In this document: piece by piece, positions 33,234 through 45,117 of the stretch
Numbering within the stretch: position 1 is the stretch's first letter
How the letters are laid out: the number at the start of each line of letters is the position of its first letter
DNA from: Dipteris shenzhenensis
Lineage: Eukaryota > Polypodiophyta > Polypodiopsida > Gleicheniales
Strand: one strand, 5' to 3'
DNA length: 64,000 nucleotides
NCBI GenBank assembly: GCA_047967505.1
Contig: CM106540.1
Notes under the pieces: generated by a model
Told to the model about the DNA's origin: nothing
What the model saw: only the letters and a program-made list of their open reading frames with translations
Database searches by the model: none
Program-made: the position numbers and the translations under genes

Positions 33234-34640
33234 GATGCAAATAAAGCAAAATCCCAAATGCTAGTGCCTGCAAGAGAGAATCACACCAAATACTAGGTGC
33301 ACCCAAATGTGTATGCCACAATAGAGTGAAATATCACCAAAACTCAAAACTCAAAGCATCTGACTCATGTGCATATACTATGCATCCATATGAGCAAATC
33401 TGGCCCAAAAGAAAATGCCAATACGTGCCAAATGACTCAAGCATAAACACTGTCCACTGGCATATAAATCAATAATGTCTCATCCAAGAGAGCATAGCAC
33501 TATCAGTGCATCACCTGCAATGTTTCAAAGCTATCCCTCAGCATAAAATAGCATCCATGTGCAAAGCGTCCATAAAAATAGCATCCCACAAGGCAATTTG
33601 GGCCTATCAGCGCATCCAACAAGGACCGCAATGCATCCAAATGGCCTATAAATCATCCACTGCAACCCAATGCATACCACAAATGAGCGCACACTGCTCA
33701 AACTGCAACCAGAGTGATCTGCATAAGGTATGCTCAAGAAATCATAGTCCCACGGTAATGAGCGCTACTGAAAATAGAACCTGAGATGCTTCAAAACATG
33801 GGCGCCATTGCATAATCGGACTCAGCAAGAAAATCTGCAAATATCTCTCTTCTGCCAGAACTCCAAAATCCCAACCGATGAGTGAGAAATGGGAGTCAAC
33901 ACTTATCCACTGCCATGTGGCATAAATCTAAGGTTTCAAAACCTTAGTATGAAAAATGCATAACAGAGAGACGAAATCGAATACACAGAGATTTATAACT
34001 CTGAAAATCCTCCACCGAATCACGCAAGATAGGTAGGGGTTTTTGGGCATTCGGAACGCAATGGGACAGACGGTTTTGGAAACCGTGGCCTCAATCACTG
34101 GGTCCAACACACGGACTGAAAACGTTTTTGGAAACAGAGCTATCTGTAAACTCCACCGGAGTGTGAATGATGAGCAACATAGAAGTTTTAGGACCTCTTG
34201 AGTCCACCAGAACTGACAGATCTGCAAATGGTTGCTCCAAACTTGAGTTCCAACACCCGGGCAAAAAAACGCAGGAATTGACACAGTGAGTCAGAAATCC
34301 AATGAAATGATCCCAGATTCAAGAATAAAGGTGTTTCCAAGCTCCTGAAGTAATGTGGATACTAAAAGCAAGCAATAGTTGCCTCTACAAGTCAATATGG
34401 AGTCTCTGTCATCGCACGGAACAAAGAAAAGCTCAAAAAACGACTTTTTCTTTGAAAGCTCTTAACAGGCTCTCAAAACCACTTCGCAAAGCCAAAGTGA
34501 CTTTTCCAAAGGTTCCTCCAAGGTCTCTGCACACTCGGATGCAAGTAAAGTCACCCACAAAGCTTCCCACAAAGCTTCTCCTGCCTCCCACAGAGCTGCT
34601 GAGCTTCAAGCATTCACGCACGCTCAGCTAGATCACCCGG
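33234..34640 (-). other. Copia 3 leader
   Basis: No protein-coding frame. From about 33480 to 33700 the plus strand repeats gcatcca/catccaa-type words at irregular spacing, similar in style to the copia 1 leader. Such leaders usually carry packaging and translation signals; none can be pinpointed by eye. Confidence 0.6.
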
Positions 34641-34652
34641 GCTCTGATACCA
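34641..34652 (-). promoter_or_regulatory. Copia 3 primer binding site
   Basis: TGGTATCAGAGC on the minus strand, two bases from the LTR end, complementary to the initiator tRNA-Met 3' end. Confidence 0.95.
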
Positions 34653-34654
34653 GT

Positions 34655-34835
34655 TGAGAGTGCTCTCAACGGAAGCAAGAACGGAAGAGGGAGAGAGAGC
34701 GAGAGAGAGAGACAGAGAGCCACACAAGTTTTGGTGGGTGCAGAACCACCCTAATCTTCTTTTTCATTCATTTATATATGTGTTTGAGTATTGTACATAA
34801 CTGGGGTTAAGGCACAGTGACCTTTAACCCCCACA
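34655..34835 (-). repeat. Copia 3 5' LTR (181 bp)
   Basis: By eye every base matches the 28937-29117 copy, including the GA microsatellite and TATA box. Confidence 0.95.
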
Positions 34836-37789
34836 CGCACTCACATATCTGACATGCCACACACATATATAAATAGTTCTTTGCTTATGTTATTTGATCA
34901 AACAATCCTGCAACTCGATATAATTCTGCAGCATTGTGACACTTCCCTACTAGTTTATTTTATACAACCTAGAGTGAGTTTAGGACTTTTGAACGTAGAA
35001 GGAGCCATGTGTCATGACTTTAATGAAAAGATAGGAAAAAAATCTAAAAGACGGCTTATGGAGATGTTCCTCCAATGTTATCAGTGAAAAATTATTCGTC
35101 ACGTGAAAGGTTTCCACCCAAAGCTTGTAGGGAAAGAGCTTGGGAGTTCACCGTTGCACAAGTGCCTACTATTGCACCTCACGCTATAGATCACAAGAAC
35201 CTTTTCAAGGAAACATCTCTCAAGTGAATTTTCAAGTGAATTTTCTTCAATTGCTAAAGCCATGTTTTTTACATCAGCTCGAAAAGCTCATATTTGAGCT
35301 ATTCTTTTTGTTCTTGAACTAGATCAAGTGGGTGGCACAGAACTAATTTAAGATGTCATGGAGCGAAGGAGAGAAGATGGATGGATGGATACCAAGGTTG
35401 ATGATGGTGATAATGATGATCTTAACCTTTGTTGGGCTTTCAGAGCTGCAAATGTTTGAAAATGGGTAGTGATCCTACTGCATTGCTACTATAAAGCCTA
35501 GTGTCCCAACAATAACAATGGCGAATCTTATCAAACCAGCCTGCCATCTGCATCTTTGGTGAGTCCATAGTCTAGAGAGGCAACAAGAACAAACTTGTAA
35601 CCATTGCTCACACAAATTTCTACCCTTTTAGCAAAGATTTTGACATGGTGTCAAATCAATCCTTTGCCGATATTGCTAACTGTCAATCTCCTTGCAATCC
35701 TACTATGATATAAAATGGAATTTTGCATTCTTTGTAGCCTAGGAGAACATCCATGACTTTCCTTGCATTCCGTTTAGATAGATGCAATATCAGCAACAAT
35801 GTAACTATTTTTTCTCCCATTGTTGTCCCCAACTTCGTTCCTACTGGCACCTCTGTTCTTCCTCGATATCATCGATGTCTTTAATCGGGGAGTTAATTTT
35901 TGGAATCCTTAAGTGTAAGTCAAACAATAGCTACTGATGTATTTATCTTTAGTGTTAGCACACACCTTCGTCACCATTCTTGCATAACTTATGTAAATGT
36001 GATGTCCAAGGAGAGAATACCTCAATGGAACAATATGCATGTAAAACATCACCTAATTTCTACATTTGGGTTCTCAAAGACTAATGATTTGATTGCACCC
36101 TCTATATACTACATCTCATTAATTAAAAAAACAATTCAACCACCCACTCACACACCCTTTTTTGCATTATTGAGGGGCACTCACCTAGGCCTATGTTGCA
36201 AGAAGCATGAGTCAAATGTGGTGCACTGCTCTAGAAGGTAGGTACTAGGCTACTAAGGCATCCGCGTATATACTACATCTTAGTATGATCACTTGAAGAG
36301 CTAGCTATTGGCAAACTCTAACTATGCAACTCATTGTCAAAGGGACACCACAATGATTTTGCACGTACCTAAGCTGTAGGGTTTCCGTACATGAGATACA
36401 TGTTGGGAATGAGCATATTACGATCCAGTTTAAAAAACCAAACAAATAGTGTATGTGCTCTATATTCCTGCTACCAAAGCTATCTTCAAATGTTGATGCC
36501 CACTTGCTCTTCATGAGGTTGACATTCTATTTATGACTTCCAATTAACCAATGATGGACATCTTTGCAAGGACACAATTGGCATCATTAAGCAAAATCTT
36601 CCCTCTAATAATTGCATTGATGAAGCTGGACCCTCTATGAGAGTTACTCGAGAACAATCAGAAGTAGCACTAGGATTGCAAGAGGATGAGGACAATGTGA
36701 TTGTATATTGTTCCTAGGAGGATCAATCATCAAATTTATCTCCTAGTGATGATGATGCTCATCATGAGGAACTTAGGGTTGTGGATATAGATTTCAGGAT
36801 ACAATACACGATGCTTTCTTAGTGTTCATGGAGACTTTTGGCATGATTGGAGACATTGACCCCCTCATCTATATTTCCAAATACCTAGACCATATTATAG
36901 GGTTGGATTCACTTTCCTCCTAAAGGGTCATTTTCTCAAATTTTGAAACAATGCACACAGAAAAACTAACAGCAAATGTTAGCGCATGCACATTTTGGAA
37001 GTTTAGGAGGATCCAAAAACCAAATGCGAAAGCAAATGGCATTCCTTGATTGTGAAAAAGAAATGTGAAACCCTTAAAGAGTGAAGAGATTAGGCTATCC
37101 CCCCATAAATGCCCATTCACAACTAGCTCATTACTACTTCTCCTTCTTGAGCCCTTGCTCTGATAGTGTAGTAGGAATTGGTTCAAATTCCCCTTCTTCT
37201 AGCTATTGAAGGAGAGTAACTATGTTTTCCAAAGGCACAAAACCTGTAGCCCTCTCTCTAGAGGATTTGTTGTTGCTCCTAGGATCCTTCTCATTAGTGT
37301 CCCCTGCTTGGTCAAAGACTACCTCTTTGGGAAGGGGGGGCGAGTTGTCTGTGTTTTGGGCTTTCCTCGTCCTAAGCATGAGGAAGATGTTGCTTCAAAT
37401 CGGCTATAGAAGTAAGATGGGCTTGCCTTTCAGAGCATTTTCAAATAGGGAAATCTTTCACTGTATCTCCTGAGATGCCACACAAAATGCAAGAATGTGA
37501 AAGATTCTTATATGCAAGCTCTACACAAGGGGCTAGTCTCTTGTGCATAGAGCTAATTTATCATATATCAGTAGCTTAACTGGGAGACCATTTGCAAGGT
37601 TCATAAGTGTACAAACCTAGGGATGTGCTCTGAGGTTAATAAAGTGCTCTTTCTCTATATGTAGAACTTTATCGATGCTTGAGCAAATATTTTCAACCTC
37701 GATGCCACAGAAGGCTAGAGCTGATTGGGATGCTTTGCCCAAACGGGAAGCTTTGTGGATCCATGAGCCTCTCTATCAAATGATGGAGA
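34836..37789. other. No recognisable gene
   Basis: It begins with the resumed CA-rich array (to about 34875), then AT-rich DNA. Short frames (for example plus 35900-36241 and minus 36920-37186) show no motif or splice support. Confidence 0.45.
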
Positions 37790-38235
37790 CAATGCTCTAA
37801 GTACAACTTTGGGTTCCTCATAGAACAAAAGGAGTGGCATTGTACAACCAAAACAATCTTTGTCTTCTCAAAAAGGAATGCAATATAACTTTTCCTTAAA
37901 TGTCTCATAGTACTCAATACTAATAAGCCCTTTTACAAATTCATTCTAACATGATAATATAAGAATTGAATCTAGGGGAATGGGACCGTGAAGATACACA
38001 ATCAAAGCATGAGTTTTGAGCCATTTTCTCTAAGTGCAGCATCTGGTTCCTGATAGAACAAAAGGAGTGGCATTGTACAACCAAATCCATCTTTGTCTTC
38101 TCAAAGAGAAATGCAATAGAAGTTTTCCTCAAATATCTCATACTCAATACTAAGAAGCCCTTCTTTACATAATTCATTCTGACCCAAGTATATAAGAAGT
38201 AACTCTAGGGGGATGGGACCGTGCAGGTAGAATGT
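37790..38235. repeat. 233-bp tandem duplication, diverged
   Basis: The block gaacaaaaggagtggcattg recurs 233 bases apart (37823 and 38056), followed in both copies by tttgtcttctcaaa, a tactcaatactaa block and a ggatgggaccgtg-like block. Copies differ by many point changes and indels, so the duplication is old. Confidence 0.8.
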
Positions 38236-38751
38236 TGCAAACTCTAGAGGGGGTCTTGTGCTTGAGGCGGTGGACTCTTTCTGTGCATCCTCTTTAGTGG
38301 TGGCATTGTTTTTGAACCTGCATCCATGTTCATATGGTGTACCATTGGTCATTAGATTAGTTGGCATGTAGGTATGACATTTGTGTGTGTTTGTGAGAGA
38401 TCTTATTTTTACACATGCTTTGAGAGTGTGGAATGAAAGTGTGTGGCACAATTATTCATGCAATCGACTATGTATCTAAGTGAAAGCGTGTGAGTGCACG
38501 TGACCTACTAACTAGGTAGGGACTATCTATATGCTTTTTTTTTGTTGTTTCTGGGATTTCATAGGGTAGCTAGGCAGGCATCACTTCCGAGCCCTAGGTT
38601 GAAATCGGTTGATGCTACCTATATGTCCGAAGGCGTACATATGCAAGTGAGTGCTCGTGATACAATCTAATCCTAACTAAGGAAGATTTGGGTTTCCCAA
38701 ATCTTCATTGTTATCGGGGATGGCTTGCATGTTGAAGTAGTAGCACTTCAG
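38236..38751. other. No recognisable gene; 3' flank of the gypsy fragment
   Basis: No LTR or polypurine tract could be identified downstream of the gypsy integrase, so its 3' border is open. Confidence 0.4.
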
Positions 38752-40350
38752 TCAACTCCCGTTTATGGTTGTGTTGAATTGGACTCCATCCAATGTTTCT
38801 AGTAGTGCAGCTCCGATGGGATTCATCTTTTTGACTCGGTAGGGTCCTTGACCTAGATACTTGAGTTTTCCCTTGTGTACTTTGGCATTGTATAACAAGA
38901 CTAAGTCACCTTCTTTGATGCCTTTAGCATTAATATTCCTGTCAAACCATGCCTTTCTTTTGCACTTTTCTATTGTCATGGCATGGTAGGCGACTAATCT
39001 TGTCTCTGTATGTTTCTCCAATTGATATAGTCTTTCTTTCAAGGATGCATGATCTCCCATGTGTTCCTGTACTGCTATGTGTAGGCTTGGTATTACAAAT
39101 TCTAGTGGGACCATAGCTTCAAGGCTGTACACCAATTGAAAAGGTGTATTCCTTGTACTGACCTTGAGTGTGGTTCAATATGCTCATAAGGCTGCATTTA
39201 GTTTCTTTGCCCAATCAGAACACTGTGGTTCTACTACCTTGGTGAGGATAATGCATAATATTTTGTTGGTGGATTTGTCCTATCCATTCTCTTGGGGGTA
39301 GTAGGGTGTGCTTTTTCTATGGATTACCATAAAGCCAGACAAGAGTTCTTGGATTACCTCATTGACAAAATGTGTGCCTCTATCCAACACAATTTCAATG
39401 GGGCATTCGAATTGGGTGATCACATTCTCATATAAGAATCTTTCTGTGCTTCTGGCATCTGCCTTTTCGACTCCTTTAGCTTCAACCCATTTGGTAAAGT
39501 AATTAGTGGCCACAATGATGTAGCGTGCCTATGCTCCCTTTGCTGCTGGATGGATGGGACCCACATAGTCAATCCCCCATTTTTCAAATGGTTTTTGTAC
39601 AACAAATGTTGTTAGGGGATTGAACTCTTTGTGTTGGGGTTTAGTGGTCCATTGGCATACATCACAACCTTTGACATATTCATAGGCATCTACCCAAAGT
39701 GTTGGCCACCAGTAGCCTACGGGAAGGACTTTTCTTCCTATGGCTTCCCCTTGGAAGTGTCCTCCTACAATGCCTTCATGGACTTCACTCAGGATTGGCA
39801 TGATCTCATGAGGCATTACACATCTTCCTAAAACTTGGTCCTTGCCCATCTTGTATAGTTGTCTTGTAATGAGTTGATAGGGTGCAGCTTTTAAAATTAG
39901 TTTTCTGGCATCCACTGCTTTCATTTTAGGGGGTGGTCTTCCTACCATTAAGTATCCAATGATATCTCCACACCAATCTAGAATAGCATCTATTTGAAAT
40001 AGTGTGGCACCTATCAAGTCATCTTCTACTCTAGTGGCTTCTTCTTCCGACTTTACACAAGACATGTGATCGGCAATGTAGTGTTGAACACCTTTGCGGA
40101 CGACTATTTTGAAGTTGAATTCTTGAAGCAAGAGGAGCGATCTGGTTATTCTTCCTGTTGTACACAGACAGTTCACAAGATAAAGCAATGCTTGATGGTC
40201 GGTGTAGAAGACAAAATCATTTGCCAATAGATAGTGCCGAAATTTCTTAACACTATACACCATTGCTCTAGTGGTATAGTTGATCTCCGCATCATTGAGT
40301 TGTCGACTACCGAAGTAGAATGGGTGGTCTTTCTTATGTTCACCAGGTTG
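38752..40350 (-). pseudogene. Ty3-gypsy (Tat-like) RNase H-integrase fragment
   Basis: The minus strand from about 40350 reads RNase H (FYFGSRQLNDAEINYTT, with a short deletion, then YTDHQAL), a spacer, the H2C2 integrase zinc region (HEGIVGGHF ... CDVCQ) and the start of the integrase core (WGIDYVGP). After a stop, 39513 continues TKWVEAKG and DRGTHFVNEV, ending Pro-Tyr-Tyr-Pro-Gln-Glu-Asn-Gly. A third frame, 39135-38752, is the integrase C-terminal part with a chromodomain-free tail. RNase H before integrase defines gypsy; the wording is closest to the Tat lineage. Gag, protease and RT are missing. Confidence 0.85.
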
Positions 40351-40663
40351 ACAAAGCAAGGCTCTCTCTCTCACACAACAAACAACTAGATCTCTCTGTG
40401 AACAACAAAATCTCACTCTTTGTCGTGAAATAAACTGAAACTATCTCTCTTTCTCTCTCAAGAATCTCTTAGGGAAAAGGAAAGAATGAAGAGAATGAAC
40501 ATAAAGAAACGAACATAAACTCTCAAATGGACGAAAATTTTCTCACAAAAATGAACGAAAACCTTTCATTAATGGAATGAAGGATGAACACTCAATCTCT
40601 CGTCACTCTCTCACACTCTCACAAGAAAGATGGCCCCTCAGCGACAGTAGAAGGCAGAACCAT
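40351..40663 (-). other. Leader of a different LTR element fused to the gypsy fragment
   Basis: Non-coding, rich in ctctct and gaatga repeats. It lies between the primer site at 40664 and gypsy RNase H. An internal deletion or a later insertion must have joined them. Confidence 0.5.
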
Positions 40664-40675
40664 GATCTGATACCA
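40664..40675 (-). promoter_or_regulatory. Primer binding site, tRNA-Met type with one mismatch
   Basis: The minus strand reads TGGTATCAGATC directly after an LTR end (...CTTTGACA). The usual form ends AGC. Confidence 0.7.
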
Positions 40676-41040
40676 TGTCAAAGTGAGGGATCAAGGAGGA
40701 TCAAAGCACCACAAGAGAGACATTATTGCAATGTGTGTGAACAATACAAAGATAGGCTTCTTACATAGAGAGAGCCTTTAGAATAGTCAACCTTTGTGGG
40801 ATCCTCTGATCCAAATCTCTTCTTATAGATATCCTTGATCCACATCTCCACATCATGTAGTCCACATCCTAGGGTGGCTACTTTAATTCTTTCCTATACC
40901 ATACCTTAGCCTCTAATATGTGCTCATGGCACCATATCTCAATAGGGGCTTCTTTAGCTTTCCCCCGAGAATGCATCCTTTTGCTGGCTCTTCCCATACA
41001 TATGGGTCCTTTGCCTCAGGATACGTATATCAAGCTACTT
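40676..41040 (-). repeat. Probable LTR, right border unresolved
   Basis: Begins (minus-strand 3' end) at the CA adjoining the primer site. The length is a guess: no matching second LTR is present to define the TG end. Confidence 0.4.
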
Positions 41041-41249
41041 CCTTTGGCTCTGCATAGTTCAGAAGAGGAGGCTTCAGTTAGAGAGAAATGAGAGAACTCA
41101 TTGATCCAAGAACTAGCGATGTGACAATCAGTGTAGATACTAGCTCATGCGAATGAGGAGCTAGGAGAGACGAAGCCACAACTGATGATGATAGAAACCT
41201 CCAAAGTGCAAGAAATGGGCATAGCAAAATGATGGTGAAATAGGAGCCG

Positions 41250-42130
41250 ATGGAGGAGGTAGTGGTCAAGATAGAACCACAGCAGGAGGGACCACAACAA
41301 GTAGTGGATGCACAGGAGGAAGATCAACAGTCAAAGATAATGCAAATGTTGAATAGACTTATAACTTGCAAGGCATACCCTCCCCCAATGAGAAGAAAGC
41401 AAACGTTTTGTCATCCACGAATGGTTAAGGACAGGAGTTGATCCGTCATCAGCTCTACTAGAGGAACATGCCAAACTTTTGATGAGGGTGAAAAATCTGA
41501 TCCTGGTAAGTCCATCATGGTTTTCCTTGATGATAAGCTTCTCATTGATTCTATGAGATGGCTGAGCACCCACGCATTAGTAGGCTACTTACCAAGAACC
41601 CCCATGGCCATCATTAGGTAGGGTATGAATGTGTTGAATGTTAGATTTCTAAAGAAAGGTTTTTTGTATTCTTGTTTGAGAGGCCTAAAATGGTAGCTAG
41701 AGCCCTCTAATATTAGGAACCATCCCCTTTATTTGGAATGGTGGACAAAGGATTTCTCTTCTGATGCCCCAAGATCAACTAATATTCCTATATGGGTAGA
41801 GCTCCCTGATCTCCCATTGTATTTGTGTAACCAATTGCCCTTTTTGTGCTATGCATTAGAAGAAATTCTTGGGGTAGAGCAAGAGAACTTCATTAATCCT
41901 AGAGGAAATCCACAACTTTGCCTTAAGATAGATATTGCATAGAAGCTTCCCAAGACTTTAGTCATTTTGAACAAAAATGGCAATACTTTTAGAGAGCAGC
42001 CAGATTACTATACAAAAACTTGTCCAACTTCGGTTTCCTTTGTGATCTTTCTACCCATGTGGTAAAAAAATGTCCTCTGAAAAGAGGATATCCCAAAGAG
42101 GCTTTCCCACACACCCAAAAGTAGGCTGGT
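41250..42130 (+). pseudogene. LINE ORF1 remnant (DUF4283-like), plus strand
   Basis: The 41733 frame contains IPIWVELPDLPLYLCNQL, then GVEQENF and LCLKIDIA, the conserved DUF4283 blocks of plant L1 ORF1. A decayed zinc-knuckle region follows near 42040-42070. Upstream fragments from 41250 are acidic and Gln-rich, like an ORF1 N-terminus. Stops and frameshifts are numerous. It belongs to a different LINE from LINE A and faces a second ORF1 remnant at 43900-44967. Confidence 0.6.
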
Positions 42131-42172
42131 GCTATAGAAAAATAAGTCCCTAAGGCTCCTGAAGTGTTTAAC

Positions 42173-42207
42173 CATTAGCGTAGAAATGGGGTCTCAAAAG
42201 GGCCTCA
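42173..42207 (+). repeat. Left arm of a 34-bp inverted repeat
   Basis: cattagcgtagaaatgggg...cctca is the near reverse complement of 42855-42888, with about 650 bases between. A third copy lies near 25155-25195. Confidence 0.7.
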
Positions 42208-42384
42208 TAAGCGATGGATTAGGAGAGGGATTAAAAACTTAATCCAATCCTATGTGGAGGGATCATAATGGAGGCTTAGGTGGTTTTGGTAGGCTAGGGA
42301 TGGTTTTGTAGGCACTTATGAGGGGGGAACAGAAAAAGCTATGAGTAACATCTACATATAACCAAGCTGTTACTCAATGTGTTA

Positions 42385-42500
42385 CAAGGTTGGCTTATTG
42401 GCCTAGTGGTGGTAATGGTCCAAGGATGGGGGCCGTGAGGTTGTGGGTTCCATTCCTAGTGCACCTGCATAGCGCATTTACTTTTTGGATGGCGCAAGTG
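42385..42500 (+). mobile_element. SINE-like tRNA-derived head (RNA polymerase III boxes)
   Basis: Box A-like tggcctagtgg at 42399-42409 and box B-like ggttccattcc at 42446-42456 have tRNA-like spacing. The text between (gtggtaatgg ... gtgaggttgtgggttc) resembles the 5' heads of plant SINEs. No clear tail or target-site duplication was found, so the 3' border is unknown. Confidence 0.5.
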
Positions 42501-42854
42501 GGAGCTCTTGGACATGTGACATGCTTGCGCATCCTGTGGCCTGCTCTGTACCTCTTTCCATGCTCAATCCGCTGCTATTTCTAGCCCACTTGCAGCCCCG
42601 CTTCTCCCAACCTTTTGAATCTTGGGACACATGGTAGCACATGGTGCTCCCTCCCCACTTCGAGTGGTTTTCTTCCCAAAATCCATGGTTTTCTCTCCCC
42701 CTTTTTCAAATAAAAACCACCTTTTTTGAATTGAAACCACCTATGACCTAGGCAAAGTAAATGCAAGACACCAACTCAACATACCATTGCCCCACACAAA
42801 GGAGCACTCTCATTGGGACACCTCAAATCCCGTGAAATTAGGAAACACTAAATG

Positions 42855-42888
42855 GAGGCCCTTTTGAGACCCCATTTCTCCCCTAATG
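42855..42888 (-). repeat. Right arm of the 34-bp inverted repeat
   Basis: gaggcccttttgagaccccat...ctaatg, pairing with 42173-42207. The pair could be the ends of a MITE-like element enclosing the SINE-like head. Confidence 0.65.
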
Positions 42889-43149
42889 CACTACCATATA
42901 GGATGTTTAGGCCTCCAAGGGAAATGTGGATAAAGGTAAGGAAAATTTACCCGCTCCTTCCTCTTCCAAAAACCCATTTGAATCTCTCAGGGATAAGGAG
43001 GTTTATAACAAAGGCGATGAAGCAAGTAGTTTGCAGTGGCAATTGCTTCTGCCCAATACTAATTCAAAGATGCTTCTCACTAGCATTGTTCTAGCATTGT
43101 CTACTAAAGTACCGTTCTTCGTTTCATCTCTTGAATTCCGCTGAGGAGT

Positions 43150-43693
43150 ATCTGCATATGTGAATTGTCTTCGAATGCCAATCTGGAAAAACTTCATATT
43201 TATATTTCAAAAAATAGACCCAACAATATGTGTTGTAGTCATCGATGAAAGTCAAGTAGTAAAGTGAACCATTGATGCTATAGGTCTATGCATAACCCCA
43301 TACATTTGTATGTATCAAATCAAGAATACCTCGTGCTCAAGAGGTGCTTTTGCCAAAGTTGGTTCACTTTTGTTTACCGAAGAAACATGCTTCGCAAACT
43401 TTTCCAAGGAACTGTAGCTTAGGAATTTCAATTGCCATATTCTTATTTCTAAGTTTTATCAAGCTTTTGAAATTGACATGTCCATATCTCTTGTGCCATA
43501 CTATGGAAAGTGACATTGGTTGTTGATGAGATGACCTGGCATGCAAATTTGGTGTTGAAGCTAGCATTTTGAACAACCAATGATCCATCACCATGTGCAA
43601 CACCAATGGTGGGTACTGGTTTGGGCTCCTCCCCATACTTCCGCAAGTGCCCTTCTTCATGGGTGGTGCAAAACCACTGCCTCTTGTCATCAA
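43150..43693 (-). pseudogene. Ty1-copia GAG-pre-integrase and integrase start fragment
   Basis: The minus-strand frame 43693-43364 contains WHKRYGHVNFKSLIKLRN and CEACFFGKQ, the copia pre-integrase zinc finger. After a stop, the next codons read Thr-Asn-Val-Trp-Gly and then FIDDY, the first catalytic aspartates of the integrase core, before decay near 43190. It belongs to neither copia 1 nor copia 3. Confidence 0.75.
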
Positions 43694-43899
43694 TTTGGTT
43701 GAATTGCCAACATAGCTTATTCCCAGAAGCTTTGACCTCTTGAAGTGCTTAAAAATCAGGTCGCACGCATGACATTTTTAACCACCTTTTAAGGATGGCG
43801 GGCTTGAGGTCATTTGTTAAGCCCTGGATGTTGATGATAAGAAAGAAAAATTTGTCTTGCATCATTGCGGAGTGTTTTTGTTTCTCTTCTTCTAAAAGC

Positions 43900-44967
43900 T
43901 TACTAGACTGTTATGGGGAGAAAGAGCGAAGCCTCTTGACATCCTCCTTTTCTCCCTTCAATTGAGCTAAGTTCCTTTCCCCTATTGTTTACCTCATCCA
44001 CTTGTGCCTTTTCCTTCCCTAACCTTGTTGCTTTTCTACCTTTGACAACTATGAAGGGAGGACCCTCTTTGTCAACTGACTTGTGTTTGCCTACTCCAAT
44101 TGTGCTCAAAGTCTTGGGTGGTGACCACAAATTCTTCCTCACCAGAACTGTCTTCCATATGATCTTCCCTTTCAGTGATAACCTCTTTACCTTTCCCTTT
44201 CGTCTCTCCCCTTGGGTTCTCAACAGTTAATTTGCTATGAGCCTCCTTCTATTCCATGGGAGGAGAAGGGACTGGATGTTTATTAGGAGTTTGTGTCCTT
44301 AGTTTCCTAAGGGTCCTGTTGGGCCATGTTTGGTTTTCCTTTTTTTCAGTTATTTTTGGATGGACAATCCTTGATAAAGTAACCTTCCATACTGTAGAGG
44401 AAGCAAGAGTTAGGAATGTTATTGAGAAAAACTTTTTGGATCAACTCAGCTCCGTCCTCGTCAAGGATATGAATGGCACTAGGAGGGTCAGAAGCGAGGT
44501 CCATTAGGACATAGGCTTGAGTGAGGGTTACCTCGAGGGCTTATAAACTTTTCTGTTTCCACACCGAGGAACTAGCCAAGCAATGCACGGAGAGTCTCAA
44601 TATGGGGAAAGAGAGATAATGGTAAATCAGGGAATTCAACCCATATAGGGGCCTTAGACGGAGGCGGGGAATCCGGGCTAAAGGAGGGCTCCCAGAGCTA
44701 GACAGACAAAGGCTGATTTCTAATAGTGAGCTAGACTGACAGAGGCTAATTTCTAATAGTCTATGTCCCTTTTTGCAATACTTCTATTGCCATCTTTGGG
44801 TTTTCAAACATGAAGATGATATATCCATTCCTAAAGAAACGAATGGTTGTGACAACCAAACCTTTACACGACCAAAAGTTACGGACCCATCCTTCCAAGA
44901 AAAGCGTAGGTGGCCTTGGGCTGTGAATATATCCTACAATAGTGCATGAACAGAGCCATTTTGTCAT
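43900..44967 (-). pseudogene. LINE ORF1 remnant (DUF4283-like), minus strand
   Basis: From 44967 the minus strand reads a DUF4283-type block ending GYIIFMFENPKMAIEVLQ, then (after frame changes) a decayed knuckle with Gly-Tyr and Lys-Asp-Cys-Pro near 44380, and a Lys-rich tail in the 44223-43903 frame. A 33-bp tandem duplication at 44695-44760 disrupts it. It faces the plus-strand ORF1 remnant at 41250-42130. Confidence 0.55.
44695..44760. repeat. 33-bp tandem duplication
   Basis: Two copies of gagctaga..gacaaaggct-type sequence, 33-bp period, three mismatches. Confidence 0.85.
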
Positions 44968-45117
44968 TTTGTTAAGAAGTCCATTGTGTACTTTGAGTGT
45001 TGGAATCTTACCTTTGAGAGGCTCTACAGCCTTTATAGCATTTCGACTAGTGCAACAGAAGGGAACTTTGTGGGTTCTACAGAGGAGGAGGGTGGGGTGC
45101 CACTGAAGATTCTCTTG

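Larger units (their letters stand above)
28937..34835 (-). mobile_element. Copia 3: young, nearly intact Tork/Tnt1-like Ty1-copia element (5.9 kb)
   Basis: Complete structure on the minus strand: 5' LTR 34835-34655, primer site 34652-34641, a 1.4-kb leader, one long gag-protease-integrase-RT frame from 33233, RT-RNase H from 30478 to 29171, a polypurine tract and 3' LTR 29117-28937. The two 181-bp LTRs look identical, so insertion is recent. Flanking pentanucleotides are cacac and cgcac, a 4/5 match to a target-site duplication inside the CA-rich array. Only two lesions are visible: a 2-nt deletion near 30468 and a protease active-site change. Confidence 0.93.

Noticed and set aside
35900-36241. 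113-codon plus frame as a gene
   Set aside because: No motif, codon pattern, promoter or splice support; likely chance.
42385-42500. Functional tRNA gene
   Set aside because: A and B boxes are present but no acceptor stem, anticodon arm or 3' terminator could be paired; SINE head preferred.
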